64,000 nt of DNA from Paratissierella sp033809995. Its GTDB lineage: Bacteria; Bacillota; Clostridia; Tissierellales; Tissierellaceae. The stretch covers positions 29,330 through 93,329 of the forward strand of contig JAPXKQ010000003.1 of assembly GCA_033809995.1 (NCBI GenBank), written 5' to 3'. A model generated the notes under the pieces. The model was not told the DNA's origin and made no database searches. It saw only the letters and a list, made by a program, of their open reading frames with translations. Below, piece by piece: positions 1 to 7,337 of this stretch; the first letter of the stretch is position 1, and each line of letters begins with the position of its first letter. The position numbers and the translations under genes were made by a program.

Positions 1-239
1 AAGATATTGAAGAAAAAGAAGATTCAATAATCGTTAGAAAAGAAAATGATAAATATATCGTTGAAGGTAGCTTCATAGAAAGACTATTATATTCTACTTA
101 CTTTGATGATGTAGACTCATTGAGATTTTTCCAAGATAGCTTAAGGCAAAAAGGTGTAATTGAGAAGTTAAAAGAACTTGGAATCAATGAAGGAGAATCA
201 GTTTTTATTTGTGATTATGAATTTGAATTTTTTGAATAA
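1..239 (+). CDS. obg: Obg GTPase, C-terminal OCT domain (5' truncated)
   Basis: This is the 3' end of a gene that enters from the left edge, read from base 3 to a TAA at 237-239. The 78 visible residues look like the OCT domain at the end of Obg/CgtA, including a KLKELGINEGESV stretch and a terminal DYEFEFFE. Obg is a ribosome-associated GTPase needed for 50S maturation. The G domain lies outside the window. The neighbours downstream (yhbY, nadD, yqeK, rsfS) are the usual obg neighbours in Clostridia and Bacilli, which supports the call. Confidence 0.85.
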   Translation, partial: DIEEKEDSIIVRKENDKYIVEGSFIERLLYSTYFDDVDSLRFFQDSLRQKGVIEKLKELGINEGESVFICDYEFEFFE

Positions 240-259
240 ATGGAGGGTAATAGGTTAAA

Positions 260-442
260 ATGGACTGCTTAAGTTGTGGAAATTGTAAGGACAATCAATT
301 AGCATATTATTGTTTAGCTAAAAATGAAGTAATAATCAATGATAAAACTAGTCCAACGGAAAAGTCTAGATCAGGTTGGAAAAAAGGGTCTATACAATAT
401 GAAAAACATAGAAGACAATCCAGAAAAGAAATTGAAGCATAG
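260..442 (+). CDS. Small cysteine-containing protein of unknown function
   Basis: This 60-residue ORF sits 20 bp after obg, behind a GGAGGGTAA ribosome binding site, and ends 14 bp before the yhbY start. Its N-terminus has cysteines in a CLSCGNC arrangement and another Cys near residue 18, which could bind a metal. The C-terminal half is basic (WKKGS, RRQSRK). It has no signal peptide or membrane segment. Tight packing between two translation genes suggests it is real and co-transcribed. I do not recognise a characterised family. Confidence 0.55.
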   Translation: MDCLSCGNCKDNQLAYYCLAKNEVIINDKTSPTEKSRSGWKKGSIQYEKHRRQSRKEIEA

Positions 443-456
443 AAGGAGTGTATATT

Positions 457-750
457 TTGTTAACAGGAAAACAAAGAAGCTATTTAAAAGGGCTTGCGAA
501 CAATATAGAACCAATTTTCCAATTGGGTAAAAACGGATTAACCGAGAATTTTGTGAAACAAGTTGATGAAGCATTAGAAGCCCGTGAATTAGTGAAGGTA
601 AATGTATTAAAGAACTGTTTTTTGGATACTACAGAAGTAGCAAGTCAATTAACAGATGAATTAAACGCTGAATTTGTACAGAGTATAGGTAGAAAATTTG
701 TTATATATAGAGAATCTGTTGAAAATAAAAAAATTGAATTACCTAGATAA
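457..750 (+). CDS. yhbY: YhbY-type CRM-domain RNA-binding protein
   Basis: This 97-residue protein is a single CRM domain. It opens with LTGKQRSYLKGLAN and carries the FQLGKNGLTENF loop that corresponds to the family's GxxG-type RNA-binding turn. YhbY proteins associate with pre-50S ribosomal subunits. A GTG at 448 is in frame, but the AAGGAG at 443-448 overlaps it; TTG at 457 has correct spacing and gives the family's usual N-terminus. A 14-bp inverted repeat follows the gene. Confidence 0.9.
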   Translation: MLTGKQRSYLKGLANNIEPIFQLGKNGLTENFVKQVDEALEARELVKVNVLKNCFLDTTEVASQLTDELNAEFVQSIGRKFVIYRESVENKKIELPR

Positions 751-753
751 TAT

Positions 754-787
754 TTTTAACTTCAGAGATATGGCTCTGAAGTTAAAA
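754..787. repeat. Inverted repeat, possible terminator between yhbY and nadD
   Basis: Perfect 14-bp arms (TTTTAACTTCAGAG and its complement) around a 6-nt loop lie just after the yhbY stop. It could form a stable hairpin. The U-run is short (TTT), so attenuation or bidirectional termination is possible but not certain. Confidence 0.5.
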
Positions 788-803
788 TTTAGGAGGAAAT
801 AGC

Positions 804-1409
804 GTGAAAATAGGATTGATGGGTGGCACTTTTAACCCTATTCATATGGGGCATCTAATAATCAGTGAATTTTTACGAATAACTTTCCCTTTAGATAAGG
901 TGATTTTTATTCCAAGCGGGAATCCCCCTCACAAGAATAATGATATTGCTGAAAGTAATCATAGAATGTCTATGGTAAATTTAGCTACGAGTCAAAATCC
1001 TTTTTTCGAAGTTTCATCTATTGAGTTAAAGAGAACTGGGAAAAGTTATACCATAGATACTATAAAGGAAATAAAAGATATTTATCCAAATGATCAACTG
1101 TATTTTATCATAGGTTCAGACTCTTTATTAGATTTGACATCTTGGAAAGATTTTGAATCCTTAATTAGCAAAACAAACTTTCTTATATGCGGCAGACCAG
1201 AAAATACTGAAGAATCAATTTTAAACAAAATAGATGAGTTAACAAAAGAATATAACTCAAATATAATTTATATTAAGGGACCTCTTATAGAGATTTCTTC
1301 TACCTTGATAAGGGATAGGATTAAGGATCAAAAGTCAATAAAATATCTAGTAACAGGAGAGGTAGAGGAATATATATATAAGAACAATCTATATAAAGGA
1401 GACGGTTAA
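804..1409 (+). CDS. nadD: Nicotinate-nucleotide adenylyltransferase
   Basis: NadD transfers AMP from ATP to nicotinate mononucleotide, making deamido-NAD in the cytoplasm. The 201-residue protein has the nucleotidyltransferase signature GGTFNPIHMGH at residues 8-18 and the C-terminal ISSTLIRDRI motif. The length is normal. GTG at 804 follows AGGAGG with good spacing. It is followed directly by yqeK, its usual partner. Confidence 0.95.
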   Translation: MKIGLMGGTFNPIHMGHLIISEFLRITFPLDKVIFIPSGNPPHKNNDIAESNHRMSMVNLATSQNPFFEVSSIELKRTGKSYTIDTIKEIKDIYPNDQLYFIIGSDSLLDLTSWKDFESLISKTNFLICGRPENTEESILNKIDELTKEYNSNIIYIKGPLIEISSTLIRDRIKDQKSIKYLVTGEVEEYIYKNNLYKGDG

Positions 1410-1410
1410 T

Positions 1411-1998
1411 ATAGAGACTTTAATAAGACATAAGTTATTAAATGAAATTGGCGAAATAAGATTTAATCATTCTATTCGAGTAATGGATACTGCATTAAGA
1501 TTGGCAGAAGAATATAATTGTGATATTGAAAAAGTAAAAATAGCTTCACTTTTACATGATTGTGCAAAGTTCCCAGATAAATTATATTTGTTGAAATTGG
1601 CAAATAACTTTGATATAATTCTAGATGATGTAATGAGGTACAATCACGAACTTATACATGGTCCACTTGGAGCTAAAATTGCAGAAAAGGAATATGGCAT
1701 AAAAGATTTGGAAATTTTGGATGCCATTAGATTTCATACTACAGGCAGAGAAAATATGACATTATTAGATAAGATTATATATGTTTCGGATTATATTGAA
1801 CCTGGTAGAAATTTTTCAGGAGTTGAGAAAGTAAGAGATCTAGCTTTTAAAGATCTTGATAAAAGTATCTTATTGGCTATGAACAATACAATAAATTTTT
1901 TAGTAAATCAAAATAGCCTTATTCACTTAAATACGATAAAAGCAAGGAATTTTCTTGTTTATGAAAATGTAGAGGGAGATGGTAATTTTAATGGGTGA
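1411..1998 (+). CDS. yqeK: YqeK-type HD phosphohydrolase (diadenosine tetraphosphatase family)
   Basis: YqeK proteins are HD-domain hydrolases; the family is known to cleave Ap4A symmetrically. Motifs seen are FNHSIRV (first metal-binding His), LLHDCAKF (the HD pair), RFHTTG and DKIIYVSDYIEPGR. The first ATG, at 1483, would remove the first His, so translation must begin upstream. No ATG, GTG or TTG occurs in frame after the last upstream stop; ATA at 1411, nine bases after AAAGGAG (1395-1401), is the best placed codon. The start is therefore uncertain and unusual. The 3' end overlaps rsfS by 8 bp. Confidence 0.85.
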   Translation: METLIRHKLLNEIGEIRFNHSIRVMDTALRLAEEYNCDIEKVKIASLLHDCAKFPDKLYLLKLANNFDIILDDVMRYNHELIHGPLGAKIAEKEYGIKDLEILDAIRFHTTGRENMTLLDKIIYVSDYIEPGRNFSGVEKVRDLAFKDLDKSILLAMNNTINFLVNQNSLIHLNTIKARNFLVYENVEGDGNFNG

Positions 1999-2326
1999 AA
2001 ATGAAAATAAACTTTCGATAATAACAAAGGCAATAGAAGATAAAAAGGGCTTTGACGTGAAGGTCTTAGATGTATCCCAGTTAACACCTATAGCTGATTA
2101 CTTTATTATTGCAAGTGGTAATTCATCTACTCAAGTTATGGCAATAGCAGATGAAATTGACAGTCAAATGTTTTTATCAGGCTATGAAAAAATGTCCAAT
2201 ATGGAAGGATATCAAAGTGGTAGATGGATTTTAATAGATTATAATGATATTATTGTACATGTATTCCATAAGGATGAAAGGGATTTCTATAACTTAGAAA
2301 GACTTTGGTCACATATAGACAAATAA
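1991..2326 (+). CDS. rsfS: Ribosomal silencing factor RsfS
   Basis: RsfS binds uL14 on the large subunit and blocks subunit joining when nutrients are short. The protein of about 111 residues has the family core DVSQLTPIADYFIIASGNS, then GYQSGRWILIDYNDIIVHVF and a C-terminal ERLW. An in-frame ATG at 1979 is possible, but it lies almost on the Shine-Dalgarno; ATG at 1991 is preferred. The overlap with yqeK implies coupled translation. Confidence 0.93.
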   Translation: MGENENKLSIITKAIEDKKGFDVKVLDVSQLTPIADYFIIASGNSSTQVMAIADEIDSQMFLSGYEKMSNMEGYQSGRWILIDYNDIIVHVFHKDERDFYNLERLWSHIDK

Positions 2327-2344
2327 AAGTAAGGGGAGATATGA

Positions 2345-2725
2345 ATGACTATGCAATTAATTTCAACAGAAAAGGCACCTGCTGCTGTAGGTCCATATTC
2401 ACAAGGTGTTAAGAAAGGAAACGTAATATATACGTCAGGACAGCTTCCAATAGTTCCAGAAACAGGTGAATTACTTAAAGGAAATATAAAAGATGTTGCT
2501 CGCCAAAGCTTAGAAAATGTAAAAGCTGTTTTAAATGAAGCTGGAGCTACTTTAAATGATGTTGTAAAGGTTACTGTTTTTGTGGCAGATATGAATAATT
2601 TCGCACAAATCAATGAAGTTTATGCTGAATACTTTACAGAACACAAGCCTGCTAGAAGTTTAGTAGAAGTATCAAGGCTACCAAAAGATGGAGATATTGA
2701 AATAGAAGCCATAGCAATAATTTAA
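2345..2725 (+). CDS. ridA: RidA family reactive intermediate deaminase
   Basis: RidA proteins hydrolyse reactive enamine/imine intermediates released by PLP enzymes. The 126-residue protein has the whole family pattern: KAPAAVGPYSQGV, YTSGQLPIVPETG, and the C-terminal PARSLVEVSRLPKDG containing the substrate-binding Arg. ATG at 2345 lies 6 nt after AAGGGGAG. A rho-independent terminator follows immediately, closing the obg-side operon. Confidence 0.95.
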   Translation: MTMQLISTEKAPAAVGPYSQGVKKGNVIYTSGQLPIVPETGELLKGNIKDVARQSLENVKAVLNEAGATLNDVVKVTVFVADMNNFAQINEVYAEYFTEHKPARSLVEVSRLPKDGDIEIEAIAII

Positions 2726-2726
2726 A

Positions 2727-2756
2727 CCTGGTCAATTTGACCAGGTTTTTTTTAAC
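2727..2756 (+). terminator. Rho-independent terminator after ridA
   Basis: ACCTGGTCAA-TTTGACCAGGT forms a stem, followed by a run of eight Ts. It lies between the convergent ridA and dacF genes and may serve both. Confidence 0.85.
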
Positions 2757-2758
2757 TA

Positions 2759-4033
2759 TTAAACATATGGAATATATGAACTTCTTCTTGATCTTCTTTT
2801 TCTTTTTTTATTTTTCAAAACCATAATTCTAAGAACTATAATCAAGGCAAATACCAAGAGATACCATTTACTTAAAATTTTATTATATGTTTTTGTCATA
2901 GGGTCCAATTCAACATTCATAGTGGAGATTATATTACTTTCACCTATGGGTTCCCCCTCCAAAAGATATTCTACTTTTCCAAGAACATCACCTTTGTTAA
3001 TAGGTGCTTCTAAAGATTCATTAAGGGTAACTTTTCTTTCTATTTTGCTTGTATTACCGTTTAAAAGAGGATAAACAATAGTTTTATCAAGTACCCCTGC
3101 TACAACAGGCTGAAGCCCTTTAGATATCTTTATATTGTCAATAAACTCATTTGCATATCCTATAGTAGCATTATGAAAATTATCAAACCCATAATCCAAC
3201 AACTTATGAGTATCAGAGTAGACATAATTACCATTTGATTTCATAACAACTGCAATTAATCTTTGATTATTTTTTTCAGCGAAAGAAACTAAACAATTTT
3301 GTGCTTGACTAGTATAACCAGTTTTAACACCAGAAGCATACTCATATTTTGCTGGTATTGCCTTTCCATCTAAATCAATCTTCTCACTACTAAACAATAG
3401 TTTATTAGTGTTTTTTAAATACCTAGGCTCTGTTTTAACGTTAGTAGGCTCTATAGTATGTGTTACAGTGTTTACGAAGTGTCTAAAGGTCTCATTATGC
3501 ATTGCGTATTGAGCTATCATCGCTAAATCATGTGCGGTAGAAACATGGGTATCTACATGAAGTCCATTAGGATTTGAAAAGTTTGTATTTGTTGCACCAA
3601 TTTCTTTTGCTTTTTCATTCATAAGTTGAACAAAACCATCTACTGACCCTGATACATACTTCCCAATTGCAAGAGCTGCATCGTTTGCAGATTGAACTAG
3701 TAATGCGTATAACAACTCCTCTAATGTTAGCTTTTCGCCAGGCTCAAGAGATATGTGACTGCCTTTTGTTAAATCGACAACTTCCTGATCAACAGTTATA
3801 ATATCATCCAAATTACCTCGTTCAATAGCCAAAATAGCGGTTATCATCTTTGTGGTACTTGCGGGATAGAGCTGTTGATTAATATTTTTTTCATAAAGTA
3901 TTGCCTTGGTGTCATAGTCAATTAATATTGCAGCTTCTCCACTAAGGTTTAAATCTTCACAAAATGCGATTGAATATGTACATAACAAAATAGCAATAAT
4001 TAATAGTAAACTAACCTTTTTCAAATATACCAC
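2759..4033 (-). CDS. dacF: D-alanyl-D-alanine carboxypeptidase (PBP5/DacF type)
   Basis: This is a serine DD-carboxypeptidase that trims the terminal D-Ala of peptidoglycan stem peptides outside the cell. It has an N-terminal signal sequence (residues 5-25) and all three active-site motifs: S59-T-T-K62, S115-A-N117 and K237-T-G239. A PBP5 C-terminal beta domain comes next, then a membrane helix near residues 390-410 and a very basic tail (KNKKRKRRSRR). The length, 424 residues, is typical. It is transcribed away from comEA. DacF and DacB paralogues cannot be separated by eye. Confidence 0.9.
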   Translation of the reverse strand: MVYLKKVSLLLIIAILLCTYSIAFCEDLNLSGEAAILIDYDTKAILYEKNINQQLYPASTTKMITAILAIERGNLDDIITVDQEVVDLTKGSHISLEPGEKLTLEELLYALLVQSANDAALAIGKYVSGSVDGFVQLMNEKAKEIGATNTNFSNPNGLHVDTHVSTAHDLAMIAQYAMHNETFRHFVNTVTHTIEPTNVKTEPRYLKNTNKLLFSSEKIDLDGKAIPAKYEYASGVKTGYTSQAQNCLVSFAEKNNQRLIAVVMKSNGNYVYSDTHKLLDYGFDNFHNATIGYANEFIDNIKISKGLQPVVAGVLDKTIVYPLLNGNTSKIERKVTLNESLEAPINKGDVLGKVEYLLEGEPIGESNIISTMNVELDPMTKTYNKILSKWYLLVFALIIVLRIMVLKNKKRKRRSRRSSYIPYV

Positions 4034-4148
4034 CTACCTTTGGAATGTCAATATAATGATTATATCAGAAAAACTTATGGTTTTTAAGTCTTTAAAGAAA
4101 ATTCTTTCGAGCACTTAAGAAAATTAATTACAAAATTTTTACAAAAAA

Positions 4149-4175
4149 AGAGGAAATTCATTAAATTTGTCGAAT
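4149..4175 (+). promoter_or_regulatory. Sigma-H type promoter upstream of comEA
   Basis: AGAGGAAAT (4149-4157), an 11-nt spacer and GTCGAAT (4169-4175) match the Bacillus sigma-H consensus RnAGGAwWW-N11/12-RnnGAAT at every specified position. The same arrangement precedes dnaG-rpoD in this window. Assignment is by consensus only. Confidence 0.65.
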
Positions 4176-4226
4176 ATAGTAAATTGTGAATTGTGAATTT
4201 CAAAAATATAATGGGGGGTATATTTA

Positions 4227-4859
4227 ATGGATTCCTTTACAAAAAAAGAACAAATCGGTATACTTATAATAGTTTTATCTATAGTAATATTGCTGGGATT
4301 TCAATTTATAAAAGGCAATTTTTTAAAACCTAATGAGGATATTGGTTTAATTAATGATATAATAGATGAAAACGAAATTGAAGAGTTAAACCAGATAGAA
4401 GCCCAAGAAAAACAAATTATTATGGTACATATAAGCGGTGAAGTTTTTAATCCAGGATTAGTAAAGCTATTTAGTGGTGATAGAGTTATAGATGCTGTCG
4501 AGCTAGCAGGAGGCTTAAAGAAGGAAGCTGATTTAGACAGAATTAACTTAGCTAAAAAACTAGAAGATGAAGAGAAAATTTATATTCCTAAAATAGGAGA
4601 AGAAATAAATTCTGCTGATTTAATTATTTCTACTGAAAGTAGCGAATCAAGCAAAAGCAGCAAATCTGGTAAGATAAATATAAATACCTGTAGTCAGTCA
4701 GAGTTAGAAAGCTTACCAGGAATAGGTCAAGTAATAGCAGGAAGAATTATTGATTATAGAAAATCGAATCCATTCAAGAAAATAGAGGATATAAAAAATG
4801 TATCGGGAATAGGAGACAAGAAATTTGAGGGAATTAGAGATTTAATCACAGTTAATTAA
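4227..4859 (+). CDS. comEA: ComEA-type competence DNA-binding protein
   Basis: ComEA is the membrane-anchored receptor that binds double-stranded DNA during transformation. The 210-residue protein has one N-terminal membrane helix (about 8-30), an SLBB domain (about 65-125, with VHISGEVFNPGLV), a Ser/Lys-rich linker, and a C-terminal helix-hairpin-helix pair (ININTCSQSELESLPGIG, then IKNVSGIGDKKF). It is separated from comEC, 18 kb away. The start follows GGGGGGTA. A sigma-H type promoter lies upstream. Confidence 0.93.
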   Translation: MDSFTKKEQIGILIIVLSIVILLGFQFIKGNFLKPNEDIGLINDIIDENEIEELNQIEAQEKQIIMVHISGEVFNPGLVKLFSGDRVIDAVELAGGLKKEADLDRINLAKKLEDEEKIYIPKIGEEINSADLIISTESSESSKSSKSGKININTCSQSELESLPGIGQVIAGRIIDYRKSNPFKKIEDIKNVSGIGDKKFEGIRDLITVN

Positions 4860-4871
4860 GGAGGTAGAATA

Positions 4872-5906
4872 ATGGACGTAAAATTAACTCAATATACAAA
4901 AAGTTCAGGGTGAGCCGCTAAAATCGGCCCTGATGTGCTGGCACAGGTCTTGTGCCATTTACCAAAAATAGATAATGAAAACTTAATAGTTGGATTAGAT
5001 ACATCTGATGATGCTGCAGTTTATAAAGTAAATGAAGAATTAGCATTGATTCAAACTTTAGATTTTTTTACTCCAGTAGTAGATGATCCATATACCTTTG
5101 GGCAGATAGCAGCAGCAAATTCATTAAGTGATATTTATGCCATGGGAGGAGAGCCAAAACTCGCTTTAAATATAGTATGCTTTCCTGATTGTCTAAGCCC
5201 TGATATATTAGGAGAAATTCTTAAGGGAGGACATGATAAGGTACTAGAATCAGGGGCAATTTTAGTAGGGGGGCATAGTGTTTCTGATGATGAACCAAAA
5301 TACGGTCTATCTGTAACAGGTTTTGTTCATCCAGATAAGGTTCTAACCAATAGCAACGCAAAAGTAGGAGATGTATTGGTTCTTACTAAGCCTCTAGGGC
5401 TAGGTATAATTAATACTGCTATTAAAGGAGATATGGCAGATGAAAAGTCTTATAATGAAGCTGTAAAGGTAATGATGACATTAAATAAATACGGAAAAAA
5501 AGCAATAGACGAAGCAGGTGGAGTGAATAGCGTAACCGATATAACGGGCTTTGGCTTGTTAGGTCATGCCTTGGAGATGGCAATGGGAAGCAATGTAACC
5601 ATAAAAATTAATTCAAAGGATGTACCTATTATCAAAGGAGCAGTAGAATATGCGAATCTTGGTCTGATACCTGCTGGAGCTTATTCAAACAGAAATTATA
5701 TAGGAGATAGAGTTTATTTTAAGGATGATATTCCTAAATACCTTGAGGATATTCTATATGATCCTCAAACCTCTGGAGGCTTATTAATTTCCATAAGTAA
5801 GGATAAGGTTGATAGTCTGTTAACAGCATTAGAAAACTCTCCTACAGAATATGGTATAATTGGAGAAGTAAGGATAAAAGAAGATTATTATTTAATAGTT
5901 GAATAA
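4872..5906 (+). CDS. selD: Selenide, water dikinase, a selenoprotein (in-frame UGA = Sec14)
   Basis: SelD makes selenophosphate from selenide and ATP, the selenium donor for Sec-tRNA. The ATG at 4872 follows GGAGGTAG, and an in-frame TGA at 4911-4913 falls exactly where the family has its catalytic Cys/Sec: SSG-U-AAKIGP. The downstream frame continues without interruption for 330 codons with SelD motifs (GLDTSDDAAVYK, DIYAMGGEPKLAL, GGHSVSDDEP, TDITGFGLLGH, DPQTSGGLLI). An annotation that ignores Sec recoding would start at about 4935 and lose the active site. A hairpin with an AGGUCU apical loop follows. selA and selB are directly downstream. Confidence 0.96.
4905..4957 (+). promoter_or_regulatory. 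Candidate bacterial SECIS element in selD
   Basis: Directly after the UGA codon (4911-4913), TGGCACA (4939-4945) and TGTGCCA (4951-4957) form a perfect 7-bp stem with a GGTCT loop. This closely resembles the AGGUCU loop of the E. coli fdhF SECIS that SelB binds. An upstream helix (TCAGG with CCTGA, GCCG with CGGC) encloses the UGA. The spacing from UGA to loop, about 32 nt, is longer than in fdhF but within the range described for bacterial SECIS elements. Confidence 0.7.
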
Positions 5907-5918
5907 AGGATGAAATAA

Positions 5919-7325
5919 ATGGGAAATAAGAACTTATTTGCATTGATACCTAAAATAGATGATATTTTAGAAAGAAAAGAGATTAAAAATTTAATAGATA
6001 TAGTTCCGAGAAAAGTGGTACTTGAAGCAATAAGGGAAGAAGTAGATATATTAAGAAATAAAATTAAAAATGATATATCAGAGGAAGAGATTAGAAGTAT
6101 AATAGATAATATAATTGATAAAATCACAGAAAGAATAAGAAAAAATTATGATTTTAAGCTTAAGAAGGTAATTAATGCCTCTGGAGTAATAATTCATACA
6201 AACTTAGGTAGATCACTTATCAATGAAGCCATAATGGAAAATATTAAAGAGATGGCTAGCAATTATTCAAACCTTGAATTTGATTTAAGAAATGGCTCTA
6301 GGGGTTCAAGATATAGCCATTTAGAAGAGATAATCGCTAATATTATAGGCGGAGAAGCCTCAATGGTTGTAAACAATAATGCTGCAGCAGTAATGCTAAT
6401 ATTGAATACAATAGCTAAAAATAAAGAAGTCATAGTTTCACGTGGAGAATTAATAGAAATAGGCGGTTCCTTTAGGATACCAGATGTAATGGAACAAAGT
6501 GGTGCGTCTTTAATATCAGTGGGAACTACAAATAAAACACATCTACATGATTATGAGAATGCCATAAATGAAAATACCGCAGCACTATTAAAGGTTCATA
6601 CATCAAATTATAAAATATTGGGATTTACATCTTCTGTTGATTCTTCTGAACTATACTCTTTAAAAGAAAAATATGACATTCCTTTGATTGAAGACTTAGG
6701 AAGTGGTGTACTAATTGATTTATCCAAATATGGTTTAGAATATGAGCCAACAGTTCAGGATTCAATCAAAAAAGGTGTAGATGTAGTTTCTTTTAGTGGG
6801 GATAAATTATTAGGTGGTCCTCAAGCAGGGATTATTGTAGGACGAAAAAAATATATTGATGAAATGAAAAAGAATCCTTTAACTAGAGCATTTAGGGTTG
6901 ATAAATTTACTATTGCAGCATTGGAAGCAACCTTGAGATATTATTATGATGAAGATTTAGCAATTAAAGAAATCCCAACATTAAATATGTTAACCTCTTC
7001 TAAAGAAAAAATAAATGAAAAAGCAATTAGATTAGAAAAGTTAATGAAGGAAAATATTGATAATAATAATATAAAATATGAATTAAAAGATGATTATTCA
7101 GAAGTAGGAGGAGGTTCCTTACCTTTAGAAAAGATACCTACTAAGTGTATGGTTTTAAGCTTAGAGAATATAAGTACACAAGGATTTGAAAATAATTTAA
7201 GAAAATTTAATCCTCCAATTATATCGAGAGTATATAAGGATAAAATTTACTTTGATTTAAGAACTATTAAGGAAGATGAGATTCCAGCAGTAGTTGCAGG
7301 CATTAAGTATGCATTAAATTTTTAG
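5919..7325 (+). CDS. selA: L-seryl-tRNA(Sec) selenium transferase
   Basis: SelA is a PLP enzyme that converts Ser-tRNA(Sec) to Sec-tRNA(Sec) with selenophosphate. The 468-residue protein has the expected N-terminal tRNA-binding region, the KKVINASGVIIHTNLGRS motif, and FSGDKLLGGPQAG with the PLP lysine at about residue 296. The C-terminal small domain is intact. It starts 12 bp after selD and ends 12 bp before selB, so one operon is likely. Confidence 0.97.
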   Translation: MGNKNLFALIPKIDDILERKEIKNLIDIVPRKVVLEAIREEVDILRNKIKNDISEEEIRSIIDNIIDKITERIRKNYDFKLKKVINASGVIIHTNLGRSLINEAIMENIKEMASNYSNLEFDLRNGSRGSRYSHLEEIIANIIGGEASMVVNNNAAAVMLILNTIAKNKEVIVSRGELIEIGGSFRIPDVMEQSGASLISVGTTNKTHLHDYENAINENTAALLKVHTSNYKILGFTSSVDSSELYSLKEKYDIPLIEDLGSGVLIDLSKYGLEYEPTVQDSIKKGVDVVSFSGDKLLGGPQAGIIVGRKKYIDEMKKNPLTRAFRVDKFTIAALEATLRYYYDEDLAIKEIPTLNMLTSSKEKINEKAIRLEKLMKENIDNNNIKYELKDDYSEVGGGSLPLEKIPTKCMVLSLENISTQGFENNLRKFNPPIISRVYKDKIYFDLRTIKEDEIPAVVAGIKYALNF

Positions 7326-7337
7326 GGAGTGTAATAG

